From a gamma proteobacterium SCGC AB-629-P17 (GTDB taxonomy: Bacteria; Pseudomonadota; Gammaproteobacteria; PS1; Pseudothioglobaceae), in contig KB889824.1 of assembly GCA_000372785.1 (NCBI GenBank), positions 1 to 48,616 on the forward strand: a stretch of 48,616 nt of DNA, in the 5' to 3' direction. The notes under the pieces were generated by a model, which ran no database searches, was not told the DNA's origin, and worked only from the letters and a program-made list of their open reading frames with translations. Below are positions 35,479 to 43,669 of the stretch, in pieces (the stretch's first letter is position 1; every line of letters starts with the position of its first letter). The position numbers and the translations under genes were made by a program.

Positions 35479-36844
35479 TTTTAATAATATATGGCAGTCT
35501 TATAAAACCATAATTAGTTTTACAATTATGGGTTTGGTACTTCTATTTGTTGGGTTGAACCAATCATGGGCTTTGGTACTTGGCATTATTAACTTATCTT
35601 TGATTTCAGCTATTATGGCTCTGGGTGTAAATATTCAATGGGGTTATGCAGGTCTTTTTAATGTAGGAATCATGGGTTTTTCTGCTCTAGGTGGCGTCAG
35701 TGTAGTTTTGATAGCTCAGCAGCCTGTTCCCGAAGCTATTAATGCGGGTGGTTTAAAAATGTTATTTGCCCTAGCTCTTGGTGCTATCACTATTGTCACT
35801 GGAGTAGTGCTTAATAAGAAAGGCTTTAATAAATGGTTAATAGCCCCAATAGTCGTTATTGGTTATCTATTTGCGAGGCATTATTTTTCTGAAGCTTCAG
35901 ATGTAATTGAAAAAGTAGATCCAGCTATTACAGGCTATTTGGGTGGATTTGGTCTTCCAATTGCTTTCTCATGGATAGTTGGTGGCTTGGCTGCTGCAGG
36001 AGCTGCTTGGTGGATTGGAAAGATTACTTTAAGTTTAAGGACGGATTATCTTGCAATTGCAACCTTAGGTATTTCTGAAATTATTCTTTATGTTGTTAAA
36101 AATGAAGACTGGTTTGTTCGTGGTGTTAAAAATGTTGCTGGACTTCCTAGACCTGTCCCTTACGAAGTTGATATGCAAAAGTCTGAATGGCTACAAAATA
36201 TTGTTGCCTGGATTCATCGCTCAGACCTAGAATTATTGACTCAATCAGATCAAGTTGCTCAGTTAAGCGAGTATGTTAGAGGGGCATCAGTCGTTTTTGT
36301 TAAACTTTGTTATTCAGGCTTATTTGTATTAATTTTAGTAGCTTTGATTGTGCTTTCCAATCTTGCTTTAAACTCTCCATGGGGCAGAAAAGTCAGAGCT
36401 ATAAGGGATAATGAGGTTGCTGCTTCGGCTATGGGTAAAAACATCACTCGTCAGCATCTTCAAATTTTTGTTATTGGTTCTGCAATTGTAGGAATTGCCG
36501 GTGCTTTATTGGTGACTTATCAAGGAATATTCATTCCCACTGCTTACGTGCCCCTCAGGTTTACTTTTTTGATATGGGTAATGGTTATTCTTGGAGGCTC
36601 AGGTAATAATTTGGGATCTGTTTTGGGTGCATTTATAATCTGGTTTATATGGATTCAGTCTGGCCCAATGGGACTTTGGGCTGTTGAAATGATTGGTAGT
36701 TTCACTCAGGAAGGAAATACTATAACAGAGTTCTTAGAAGCTCGAGTTCACTATTTGAGGCTTGTCTTTATGGGTAGCATATTGCTTTTCATAATGAGAT
36801 TTTCTCCTCGTGGCATCCTACCGGAGAAAAATAAAGAGTTATAA
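35471..36844 (+). CDS. livM: Branched-chain amino acid-type ABC transporter permease (LivM-like)
   Basis: A 457-residue permease with roughly ten hydrophobic segments. LivM hallmarks are ALGVNIQWGYAGLFNVGIMGFSALG, LRTDYLAIATLGISEIILYVVKN, SPWGRKVRAIRDNEVAASAMGKN, AGALLVTYQGIFIPTAY and VMVILGGSGNNLGSVLGAF. It starts with GTG inside livH. It is longer than many LivM proteins because of extra helices in the first third and a polar insert near residues 225-270. No gene overlaps its end; the binding protein follows after a 176-bp structured leader. Confidence 0.92.
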   Translation: MINFNNIWQSYKTIISFTIMGLVLLFVGLNQSWALVLGIINLSLISAIMALGVNIQWGYAGLFNVGIMGFSALGGVSVVLIAQQPVPEAINAGGLKMLFALALGAITIVTGVVLNKKGFNKWLIAPIVVIGYLFARHYFSEASDVIEKVDPAITGYLGGFGLPIAFSWIVGGLAAAGAAWWIGKITLSLRTDYLAIATLGISEIILYVVKNEDWFVRGVKNVAGLPRPVPYEVDMQKSEWLQNIVAWIHRSDLELLTQSDQVAQLSEYVRGASVVFVKLCYSGLFVLILVALIVLSNLALNSPWGRKVRAIRDNEVAASAMGKNITRQHLQIFVIGSAIVGIAGALLVTYQGIFIPTAYVPLRFTFLIWVMVILGGSGNNLGSVLGAFIIWFIWIQSGPMGLWAVEMIGSFTQEGNTITEFLEARVHYLRLVFMGSILLFIMRFSPRGILPEKNKEL

Positions 36845-36948
36845 ACTAACTAAAATTTAGCTTAAAAGATATACTACAGTTAGGTTTAGTTCATTTTTTT
36901 TTCTAATATTTTTAACACAAAGTGTAAGAAACTGTTTATCATTAGGCT

Positions 36949-37005
36949 GAATCCCATAGGAAATGCGCTTCAATTATATAATTGAGCGTGGGGAATCTTT
37001 TTTTT
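36949..37005 (+). promoter_or_regulatory. Structured leader with terminator-like end, upstream of livK
   Basis: An inner near-palindrome at 36966-36988 (CGCTTCAATTAT / ATAATTGAGCG, one bulged base) is enclosed by an outer pairing of GAATCCC (36949-36955) with GGGAATC (36991-36997, one mismatch). Eight T residues follow at once (36998-37005). The element ends 15 bases before the livK ATG. It could be an attenuator, or the 3' end of the livGFHM message. Confidence 0.5.
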
Positions 37006-37020
37006 AAAACAGGAGAGAAA

Positions 37021-38196
37021 ATGAAAAGTTATTTAAAAACAACGGCTGGCTTAGTATTGTCAGCGACTATGGCAACTGCTTCTGCTGTCAATGTTGGTGA
37101 ACTTCAAGGATTTACAGGTCCACTTGAATCAATGATAGGGCCAATGTCTGGTGGTGCAAACCTAGCAGTCACAGAAGCGAATGCTTCTGGCAATTACCTT
37201 CAAGGTACTATTACTGTTGTTCAGGGAGATTCAGTGTGTATTGATGCCGCTGTTGCAATTGCTGAGGCGACACGCCTGATTAATGATGAAAGTGTTATGG
37301 CTATTATGGGTCCTAACTGCTCGGGTAATACTGGTGCAGTTATAACCAATGTGTTAGTACCTAATGGTGTTGTTGCAATTTCACCATCAGCTACTTCACC
37401 TGCCTTAACTACTCTTGAAGATGGCGGATGGTTCTTTAGAACTGCGCCTTCAGATGCTAGACAGGGTCCAGTGCTTGCAAATATTGCAATTTCTAGAGGA
37501 CAAACTGATATGGCTGTAACGTATTCAAATAGTGATTATGGTAAAGGATTAGCTGATTCTTTCGTAACTGCTTATGAAGCTGCAGGTGGAACAGTTACTG
37601 TTATGGCAGGACATGAAGACGATAAAGCTGACTACTCTGCTGATGTCGCTGCATTGTCTGCAGGTGGTTCTTCTACTCTTGCAGTTCTTGGATATGCAGA
37701 CACTGGTGGTAGAGGAATTATTGCTGCTTCAGAAGATACAGGTGCGTTTACTGACTATGTCTTTGGTGACGGCATGATTAGCGAAGTAACTTCAGGAGCG
37801 GTTGCAGATGGTTCATGGGGTACTTTACCTTCTCCAGATGCTGCTCTAGGCGCTAACTGGAAAGCAGTAGCTGAAGCAGGTGGCGTTGATGGTTCTGGCG
37901 TATTTTCTGCTGAATCTTATGACGCTATGGCTTTGATTATTCTGGCTTCTCAAGCTGCACGTTCAACAGACAGAGCTGCAATACAAGCAGAAGTAATGAA
38001 TGTTGCTAACGCTCCAGGTAATACATGTAGTGCTGGTGATTTAGGTACTTGCCTGAAATGGATTTCAGGTGGCTTACCTGTTGACTATGTTGGCGCTACT
38101 GGCGTTGAGCTAGATGCAGGTGGTACAGCTAACGGCTCATATGCTGAGCGTGAAGTTATTGGTGGTGTTTTTACTGATGTAAAGATCCATAAATAA
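37021..38196 (+). CDS. livK: ABC transporter periplasmic substrate-binding protein (LivK/HAAT family)
   Basis: A 391-residue periplasmic binding protein of the Leu/Ile/Val-binding type. A signal peptide covers residues 1-22 (KSYLKTTAGLVLSATMATASA). The mature part shows GFTGPLESMIGPMSGGANLAV, AIMGPNCSGNTGAVI, ISPSATSPAL, FFRTAPSDARQGPVLA, YSNSDYGKGLADSF and SAESYDAMAL. Cysteine pairs (Cys76/Cys101 region and CSAGDLGTC) may form disulfides. The ligand is probably a branched-chain amino acid, an amide or another small organic nitrogen compound. The ATG has GGAGAG upstream. It is unusual in following, not leading, its transporter genes, and it has a strong terminator. Confidence 0.92.
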   Translation: MKSYLKTTAGLVLSATMATASAVNVGELQGFTGPLESMIGPMSGGANLAVTEANASGNYLQGTITVVQGDSVCIDAAVAIAEATRLINDESVMAIMGPNCSGNTGAVITNVLVPNGVVAISPSATSPALTTLEDGGWFFRTAPSDARQGPVLANIAISRGQTDMAVTYSNSDYGKGLADSFVTAYEAAGGTVTVMAGHEDDKADYSADVAALSAGGSSTLAVLGYADTGGRGIIAASEDTGAFTDYVFGDGMISEVTSGAVADGSWGTLPSPDAALGANWKAVAEAGGVDGSGVFSAESYDAMALIILASQAARSTDRAAIQAEVMNVANAPGNTCSAGDLGTCLKWISGGLPVDYVGATGVELDAGGTANGSYAEREVIGGVFTDVKIHK

Positions 38197-38218
38197 TAAG
38201 CTTTAAATATCTATGAAA

Positions 38219-38248
38219 AAGCCCATCCTTTGGATGGGCTTTTTTTTT
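38219..38248 (+). terminator. Strong rho-independent terminator after livK
   Basis: AAGCCCATCC-TTT-GGATGGGCTT forms a 10-bp GC-rich stem with a 3-base loop, followed by T residues to 38248. It is 22 bases after the livK stop codon and closes the importer operon. Confidence 0.95.
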
Positions 38249-38353
38249 GTCATTAAACTTATTTAATTAATGTTTGTAGTAAGGCATGAATATACAACTT
38301 GAAATTTCAAAAGTATTATAATAGCTTTAGAGTTATTAGGATAAGGATTGAAA

Positions 38354-38719
38354 ATGAGCAAGGATGAACTATGGGATAGCGTGAAAAAAGCTGCTAAGTC
38401 TTCGCTTGATCGGTTTGATAATCTAGATAAAAACTACATTTTTTATCTAGAGGAAATGGTGACCCCCAAGTTACTTACGATTTTCTATTGGATACTATTG
38501 TTTGCTTTTATAACAAAAGGTATTGGGGATATATTTGAGGGTGATTTCTGGCGTGGTTTGGTTTGGGTTGTTGGTGGTTCTCTTGCATCACGGGTAGCCT
38601 GTGAGCTTGTCGTTGTCCTGTTTCGTATTAATGAAACCTTGCATGTCATCAGTGACAACACTCAAGATCTTGATAGCTCCAGCAATAATGATTCTGATAA
38701 AAAATATTACAAACGATAG
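38354..38719 (+). CDS. DUF4282 domain membrane protein
   Basis: A 121-residue protein whose central part matches the DUF4282 pattern as I know it. Two membrane helices are near residues 38-58 (LLTIFYWILLFAFITKG) and 67-85 (FWRGLVWVVGGSLASRVA), followed by the typical CELVVVLFRINETLHVI. The N-terminus is a charged helix, and the C-terminus is Asp/Ser/Asn-rich. Function is unknown. The ATG at 38354, with AAGGA upstream, is preferred to a TTG two codons earlier. It stands alone between the livK terminator and rarD. Confidence 0.8.
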   Translation: MSKDELWDSVKKAAKSSLDRFDNLDKNYIFYLEEMVTPKLLTIFYWILLFAFITKGIGDIFEGDFWRGLVWVVGGSLASRVACELVVVLFRINETLHVISDNTQDLDSSSNNDSDKKYYKR

Positions 38720-38783
38720 ATTTCTAAGTAACCCTCCCTTTAATCTTCAATAACCAACCGTTTCTTTATAGAAGGAAGAATTC

Positions 38784-39647
38784 ATGAATAGGGGTATTGT
38801 TCTTATCATATCAGGTTATCTTCTTTGGGGTTTATTTCCTATTTATTGGGCGTTATTAAATCATGTGAACCCTTCAGAAGTTCTACTTCACAGAGTGGTT
38901 TGGGCTGTGCCTATTCTTTTTGTAATCGTCTACTTGAAATCAAGTTGGCATACTAATTTCAAGGAATCTATCAGCTCTCGTAAAGAGTTACTTTTCTTGT
39001 TGTTGACAGCTACTCTTATAACCATTAATTGGGGAGCTTACATTGTTGCCGTAAACCTTGGAAGAGTAGTTGAGGGTTCTATGGGTTACTTTCTGGCACC
39101 GGTCATAAGCATGATAGGAGGTTATATTTTTTTCCATGAAAGAATTTCCAGATTGAAGCAGTTGTCAGCTCTGTTTGCATCAGTAGGAGCTTTGTATTAT
39201 GTGTTTAGTAGTGACTCCTTTCCATGGTTAGGCTTTGTCCTTGGAGTCAGTTTCGCTTTCTACGGGCTTGCGAGAAAAGCAATGGTTACTTCAGCAGTGC
39301 CTGGCCTTTATATAGAAACTTTATTACTTTTACCAGTAGCATTTATATTCACAATATGGATGTATTTTTCTCAAGAGATCTCTTTTCTTAATGTCAATTT
39401 AACTACTGATGTTTTATTAATCTTGGCGGGCCTTGTTACTGTTGTTCCTTTAGCACTTTTTACTATTGGAGCAAAACTGCTGCCTATGACAACAGTGGGT
39501 ATACTTTTTTTTCTTACCCCTACAATTCAATTTTTAGTTGGCTATTTATTGCACGACGAGCCAGTTAACGTTGACCAACTAATTGGATTTGTTGGTGTAT
39601 GGATTGGTCTTGCACTCTATTGCTATGCTTTGAATAGAAAAGCGTGA
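38784..39647 (+). CDS. rarD: EamA-family transporter RarD
   Basis: A 287-residue drug/metabolite transporter with ten hydrophobic segments in two EamA halves. RarD traits are the N-terminal GIVLIISGYLLWGLFPIYWALL, HRVVWAVPILF, INWGAYIVAVNLGRVVEGSMGYFLAPV, FYGLARK, ETLLLLPVA and GILFFLTPTIQFLVGYL. RarD proteins are linked to chloramphenicol sensitivity in E. coli, but their natural substrate is unknown. GAAGGAAG precedes the ATG. It is followed by a methyltransferase and another EamA protein. Confidence 0.92.
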   Translation: MNRGIVLIISGYLLWGLFPIYWALLNHVNPSEVLLHRVVWAVPILFVIVYLKSSWHTNFKESISSRKELLFLLLTATLITINWGAYIVAVNLGRVVEGSMGYFLAPVISMIGGYIFFHERISRLKQLSALFASVGALYYVFSSDSFPWLGFVLGVSFAFYGLARKAMVTSAVPGLYIETLLLLPVAFIFTIWMYFSQEISFLNVNLTTDVLLILAGLVTVVPLALFTIGAKLLPMTTVGILFFLTPTIQFLVGYLLHDEPVNVDQLIGFVGVWIGLALYCYALNRKA

Positions 39648-39794
39648 TAGTATAGTATTTTTAGTTTTATTAAATATATCGACTCATCTTGACCCTATGT
39701 TAGGATACGAGCGTTTCTGGTTGGTGTAATTTGAATCACCAGAGTGGTTTATTTTGATATTTCCTGGGGAAACTTTTTGCAAAATACTGACAGC

Positions 39795-40412
39795 ATGCAT
39801 CCAACAGTTTTTAATGCACTGCATACCACTAACCAAGAAGAGTTAGAAGAGCTTTATAGGGTTTGGGCTGACAATTACGACCATGATGTTGTTGAAGTAA
39901 TTGGCTATGTTGGTCACTCGAAAACTACCGAACTATTACTTAAATATGTAGACGATTCCAAAGCGAAAATACTTGATGCTGGATGTGGTACTGGGCTTGT
40001 AGGTGAAATACTTCACGAGAAAAAATTTAAAAATATTGTAGGAGTTGACTTTTCTCAGCCAATGCTTGACCAGGCTTTGGAGAAAAACGTGTATCTATCT
40101 CTTGGTTTGGCTGACTTGACTGAAAAACTCACATTTAAAGATAATGCTTTTGATGCAATTGTTTGTGCTGGAACATTTACCTGTGGTCATGTTGGACCTG
40201 AAGCACTTTCAGAGATGCTTCGTGTCACCAAAACTGGTGGATATATTAGCTTTACTGTTCGAGACCAGGAATGGGATCGTTTGCCTTATGAAAAAACTAT
40301 CAAAGAACTGGAAGAAAAGAATTTGTGGCGCTGTTTAGAGCGCTTTACTACAGACTATAACGTTGTTGAAGGCGTGAATTGTCAGTTGTGTTTATATGAG
40401 GTAACCGCTTAA
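39795..40412 (+). CDS. Class I SAM-dependent methyltransferase
   Basis: A 205-residue methyltransferase with the Rossmann motif I ILDAGCGTGLVGEIL (about residue 55), the motif II acid in IVGVDFSQPMLDQA, then FDAIVCAGTFTCGHVGPEAL and MLRVTKTGGYISFTVRD. The N-terminus LEELYRVWADNYDHDVVEVIGYVG resembles small methyltransferases of the Williams-Beuren-like group; the substrate is unknown. The ATG at 39795 gives the usual start but lacks a clear ribosome binding site; a GTG at 39744 would add 17 residues. It may share a transcript with the downstream EamA gene, 25 bp away. Confidence 0.87.
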   Translation: MHPTVFNALHTTNQEELEELYRVWADNYDHDVVEVIGYVGHSKTTELLLKYVDDSKAKILDAGCGTGLVGEILHEKKFKNIVGVDFSQPMLDQALEKNVYLSLGLADLTEKLTFKDNAFDAIVCAGTFTCGHVGPEALSEMLRVTKTGGYISFTVRDQEWDRLPYEKTIKELEEKNLWRCLERFTTDYNVVEGVNCQLCLYEVTA

Positions 40413-40437
40413 TTTAAATAATTAAATCAAGATATCA

Positions 40438-41340
40438 ATGTCGATTTCAAACCAAAATAAAGCCTATTTTTTTGCAGCTATTGCTATTTTTTTCTGGTCC
40501 ACAGTAGCCACAGCCTTTAAGCTTTCACTAAAATATTTGGAGCCTGTTCAGTTGGTTTTTTATGCAACCATTTTTTCAGTCTTAGCTCTTTTCTTGATTC
40601 TTCTTTTTCAAGGAAAATTAAAACTGATTCGACGCTTTACAATAGAGGATTTGTTGCACTGTGCTCTTCTAGCAATCTTAAATCCCTTTCTTTACTACAT
40701 TATTCTATTTAAAGCTTACGATATATTGCCTGCACAAGAAGCTATGGCAATAAATTATAGTTGGGTAGTGATGATGGTTATTTTATCGATCCCGATTCTA
40801 AAACAAAGAACTGGTATGAAGGCATTTCTCTCAATCATCGTCAGTTATATTGGTGTGATTGTTATTGCTACTAATGGCGATCTTTTGTCACTACAATTTG
40901 ATAACCCGAGAGGTGTTATTTATGCTTTGATAACAACCGTAATTTGGGCGCTGTTTTGGTTGTTCAATACAAGACACAAAAATGACACCGTGGTTAGTTT
41001 GTTTTTAATTTTTCTGTTTAGTCTGCCTTTTATTGCCCTTGTTGTTCTCTTTAGTTCTACATTTGTGATTCCTTCAGTGAATGGTTTTATTGGCGCCGCT
41101 TACGTTGGACTCTTTGAGATGGGGATTACATTTGTTGTTTGGCAATCAGCTTTGAGGATGACCCCGAATGTCGCAAAAGTTACTAGCTTGGTATTTATTA
41201 CCCCATTTTTGTCGTTATTAATTATCCAGTTGCTCCTTAGAGAGGTTGTATTGACTTCAACAGTTGTTGGTGTTGTGATCATTATTTCTGGATTATTATT
41301 GCAAAAGTTTTTCACTAAACGAAACACTAAACTTAGTTAA
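40438..41340 (+). CDS. EamA-family (DMT) transporter
   Basis: A 300-residue inner-membrane protein with ten hydrophobic segments and two EamA repeats. The first begins AYFFAAIAIFFWSTVATAFKLSLKYLEP and includes EAMAINYSWVVMMVILSIPIL; the second has GVIYALITTVIWALFWLFNTRH and TPNVAKVTSLVFITPFLSLL. Members export or import amino acids, nucleotides or drugs, and nothing here narrows this down. It is not a close copy of the RarD protein at 38784. Confidence 0.88.
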   Translation: MSISNQNKAYFFAAIAIFFWSTVATAFKLSLKYLEPVQLVFYATIFSVLALFLILLFQGKLKLIRRFTIEDLLHCALLAILNPFLYYIILFKAYDILPAQEAMAINYSWVVMMVILSIPILKQRTGMKAFLSIIVSYIGVIVIATNGDLLSLQFDNPRGVIYALITTVIWALFWLFNTRHKNDTVVSLFLIFLFSLPFIALVVLFSSTFVIPSVNGFIGAAYVGLFEMGITFVVWQSALRMTPNVAKVTSLVFITPFLSLLIIQLLLREVVLTSTVVGVVIIISGLLLQKFFTKRNTKLS

Positions 41341-41408
41341 TTAGATGGTTCTTGATTTGAATTCTCTTATGGGTATATACTGAGTTCAAATTTATACGGA
41401 AAATAACC

Positions 41409-42635
41409 ATGGGCATAGAAGAAATAGCAAAAAAAAATAATTCAAATGACCTCGAGGCCGGGTTTCAGATTTTGGATGATTTTCAGAGATTTGATCAGAA
41501 AAATGATGTTTTTCGTCGAGCTTGGTGGGATGATTCTATTAAAAGTGAAAAAACCAAGCTATTCTACGAAACCTATCGTGAGCCATTAAAAACTTGGCGC
41601 AAAGCAGACGGCTATACACAAAAAGACTATGCCCTAAGGAATGCTGCCTGGCATGTGAGCGATCTCTTAACTGAAATTAATAAAGATGACGATCGAAGGG
41701 AGGGGTTTTCAGATGCATTTACCCTGCAAACTGCAGTTGCAGATAAACAAATCGATATGGGGACAGAACAACAGGCGAGCGATGAAATTAAGAAAATAGC
41801 ACTAGAATTCGGAGCTGGCCTTGTGGGCATCACAAACTACGACAATCGTTGGGAATATAGTAGGAAATTTAGCGATATGAGTGCAACTTCTAGGCCTGCT
41901 GAAATTCCTGATACTTTAAATAATGTTATCGTTGTTGCGCAACCTATGGACTATGAATTGGTTAGAACGGTGCCCTCTGCTCTGAGCGGTTCCGCAACAG
42001 GGCTTGGGTATTCTTATGATGCTCTTGTTGTAATTTCGCTAGCGCAATACATACGCAATCTTGGATATGAAGCAATAGGTAGCATGAATGATACATCCTT
42101 GGCGATTCCTTATGCTATTAAGGCTGGCCTGGGTGAATACGGCAGACACGGTTTGTTAATCACTCCGAAGTACGGCCCTCGAATCCGTTTGGGAAAAGTC
42201 TACACAAATTTGCCCTTAGCTCACGATCGGCCCATTAGGTTCGGTGTCAAGGAGTTCTGTGAAATCTGCAGACGCTGTACTAAGGGCTGTCCTGTAAAGG
42301 CTATTCCAGATGATTCGCCATCAAACATCACTTACAACCAGTCAAATATTCGCGGCGTTAGTAAATGGTCTGTAGATGGTGAAAAATGTTTTGGTTTTTG
42401 GGCGGCACAAAACACCGATTGTTCCATCTGTATACGTGTATGTCCTTACAACAAAGACTATTCTCGCTGGATTCATAGATTAGGTCTCCGACTTGCCGGC
42501 ACAGGATTACGCCATTTTATGCTTTGGCTGGATGTTAAGTTAGGCTATGGAGAACGGCAAAAGTCCTCGCTGTGGTGGCAAGGAGCTCGAGAAAAACTCC
42601 TAGCTGGATATGCAAAAATCTTTTTTAAAAAATAA
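41409..42635 (+). CDS. Reductive dehalogenase-like protein (RdhA-type, cytosolic)
   Basis: A 408-residue corrinoid/Fe-S protein resembling the catalytic part of RdhA reductive dehalogenases. Family segments are GLGYSYDALVVISLAQYIRNLGYEA, IPYAIKAGLGEYGRHGLLITPKYGPRIRLGKV and FGVKEFCEICRRCTKGCPVKAIP (first 4Fe-4S cluster). The second cluster site is CFGFWAAQNTDCSICIRVCPYNK. The N-terminus has no twin-arginine signal and no membrane anchor gene rdhB follows, so it would act in the cytoplasm. QueG (epoxyqueuosine reductase) is a relative, but the RdhA-like segments above fit better. The substrate is unknown, and no halide-related genes are near. It stands alone. Confidence 0.82.
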   Translation: MGIEEIAKKNNSNDLEAGFQILDDFQRFDQKNDVFRRAWWDDSIKSEKTKLFYETYREPLKTWRKADGYTQKDYALRNAAWHVSDLLTEINKDDDRREGFSDAFTLQTAVADKQIDMGTEQQASDEIKKIALEFGAGLVGITNYDNRWEYSRKFSDMSATSRPAEIPDTLNNVIVVAQPMDYELVRTVPSALSGSATGLGYSYDALVVISLAQYIRNLGYEAIGSMNDTSLAIPYAIKAGLGEYGRHGLLITPKYGPRIRLGKVYTNLPLAHDRPIRFGVKEFCEICRRCTKGCPVKAIPDDSPSNITYNQSNIRGVSKWSVDGEKCFGFWAAQNTDCSICIRVCPYNKDYSRWIHRLGLRLAGTGLRHFMLWLDVKLGYGERQKSSLWWQGAREKLLAGYAKIFFKK

Positions 42636-42680
42636 ATTGGCTGAAAAGTTTTTTCTGAATTTAAATTAAGTTAGGAAATA

Positions 42681-43262
42681 CTACAATATTTCACAAGCCT
42701 CTTCAAAATCTAAACGAGGAGACCTTGGGTTGACCTTAGTGTCGTCGCCATAACCAATACCACAGATGAAGAGCGATTTAACTTTTTCATTGGGGAAGAA
42801 TTCTTGGTTTAGTTTTTCTTTATTAAAGCCGATCATCGGTCCACAATCAAGGCCAATCGAACGAGCTGCAATGATAAAGTATGCGCCCTGAAGTGTAGCG
42901 TTTAGTTCAGCTGTAGACTTGATTTTTTGCTCTTTCCCTTCATACCAAGATTTAGCGTTAGTATGAGGAAAAAGGTATGGTAGTTTTTCGTAGAAATCAA
43001 TGTCATAACTAATAATTGCCACGGCAGGTGCACTCATCGATTTATTGATATTTCCAGTATCCAAATAAGGCTTGAGTCTTTCTTTGGCTTCTTGAGTGCG
43101 AATAAATGTAAAGCGAGCTGGGCAAGAATTAGCGGAAGTGGGGCCAAACTTCAGTAAATCATAAAGTTGGTGGATTTGCTCATCAGTGATATCTTTGTAC
43201 AACCAACCGTTTTGACTTCTGGCCTTTGTAAACAGTGTTTCTATACTTGAATTTGAAAGCAT
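42681..43262 (-). CDS. rutE: Nitroreductase family protein, malonic semialdehyde reductase (RutE-like)
   Basis: A 193-residue FMN-dependent oxidoreductase. The pattern ARSQNGWLYKDITDEQIHQLYDLLKFGPTSANSCPARFTFIR matches RutE, which reduces toxic malonic semialdehyde from pyrimidine breakdown to 3-hydroxypropionate. Further RutE traits are KERLKPYLDTGNINKSMSAP, YDIDFYEKLPYLFPH, SIGLDCGPMIGF and ICGIGYGDD. The other rut genes are absent, so it may serve another aldehyde source or act as a general nitroreductase. It is transcribed divergently from hinT. Confidence 0.87.
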   Translation of the reverse strand: MLSNSSIETLFTKARSQNGWLYKDITDEQIHQLYDLLKFGPTSANSCPARFTFIRTQEAKERLKPYLDTGNINKSMSAPAVAIISYDIDFYEKLPYLFPHTNAKSWYEGKEQKIKSTAELNATLQGAYFIIAARSIGLDCGPMIGFNKEKLNQEFFPNEKVKSLFICGIGYGDDTKVNPRSPRLDFEEACEIL

Positions 43263-43357
43263 ATACTGTATCCTTTAATATTAGTTAAACTTAACCTTGA
43301 TTATAAGTTCTTTTGAATAACAATAATTGTTCAAGAATAAGTTTTTAAAATAATGAT

Positions 43358-43669
43358 ATGGAAAATTGTATTTTTTGTTCTATAGTAAATGGTGACATTC
43401 CTGCTGATAAGCTTTATGAGGATGATGCTGTCCTTGCATTTAAGGATGTTAACGCGCAAGCGCCAGAACATTTTTTGGTGATACCTAAGGAGCATATATC
43501 CACCCCTAACGATGCTACAGATGAAGCGTTATTAGGAAAGCTTAGTATAACGGCATCAGAAATTGCCAAAGATCGTGGCTTTGCTGAGCAAGGTTATCGA
43601 CTCGTTATGAATTGCAATAGCGATGGTTGCCAGAGTGTTTTTCATATTCACCTGCATGAAAAACATTAG
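43358..43669 (+). CDS. hinT: HIT-family nucleotide hydrolase HinT, C-terminally truncated
   Basis: HinT hydrolyses purine nucleotide phosphoramidates. Residues 1-100 are normal: CIFCSIVNGDIPADKLYEDD, LAFKDVNAQAPEHFLVIPKEHI and the catalytic histidine triad in SVFHIHLH (His96, 98, 100). The expected end LLGGRxxxWPPG is missing; the protein instead reads EKH and stops, giving 103 residues rather than about 113. From base 43658 on, the DNA belongs to the oppositely oriented glcD. The lost tail helps dimerisation and specificity in this family, so activity is doubtful. Confidence 0.88.
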   Translation: MENCIFCSIVNGDIPADKLYEDDAVLAFKDVNAQAPEHFLVIPKEHISTPNDATDEALLGKLSITASEIAKDRGFAEQGYRLVMNCNSDGCQSVFHIHLHEKH

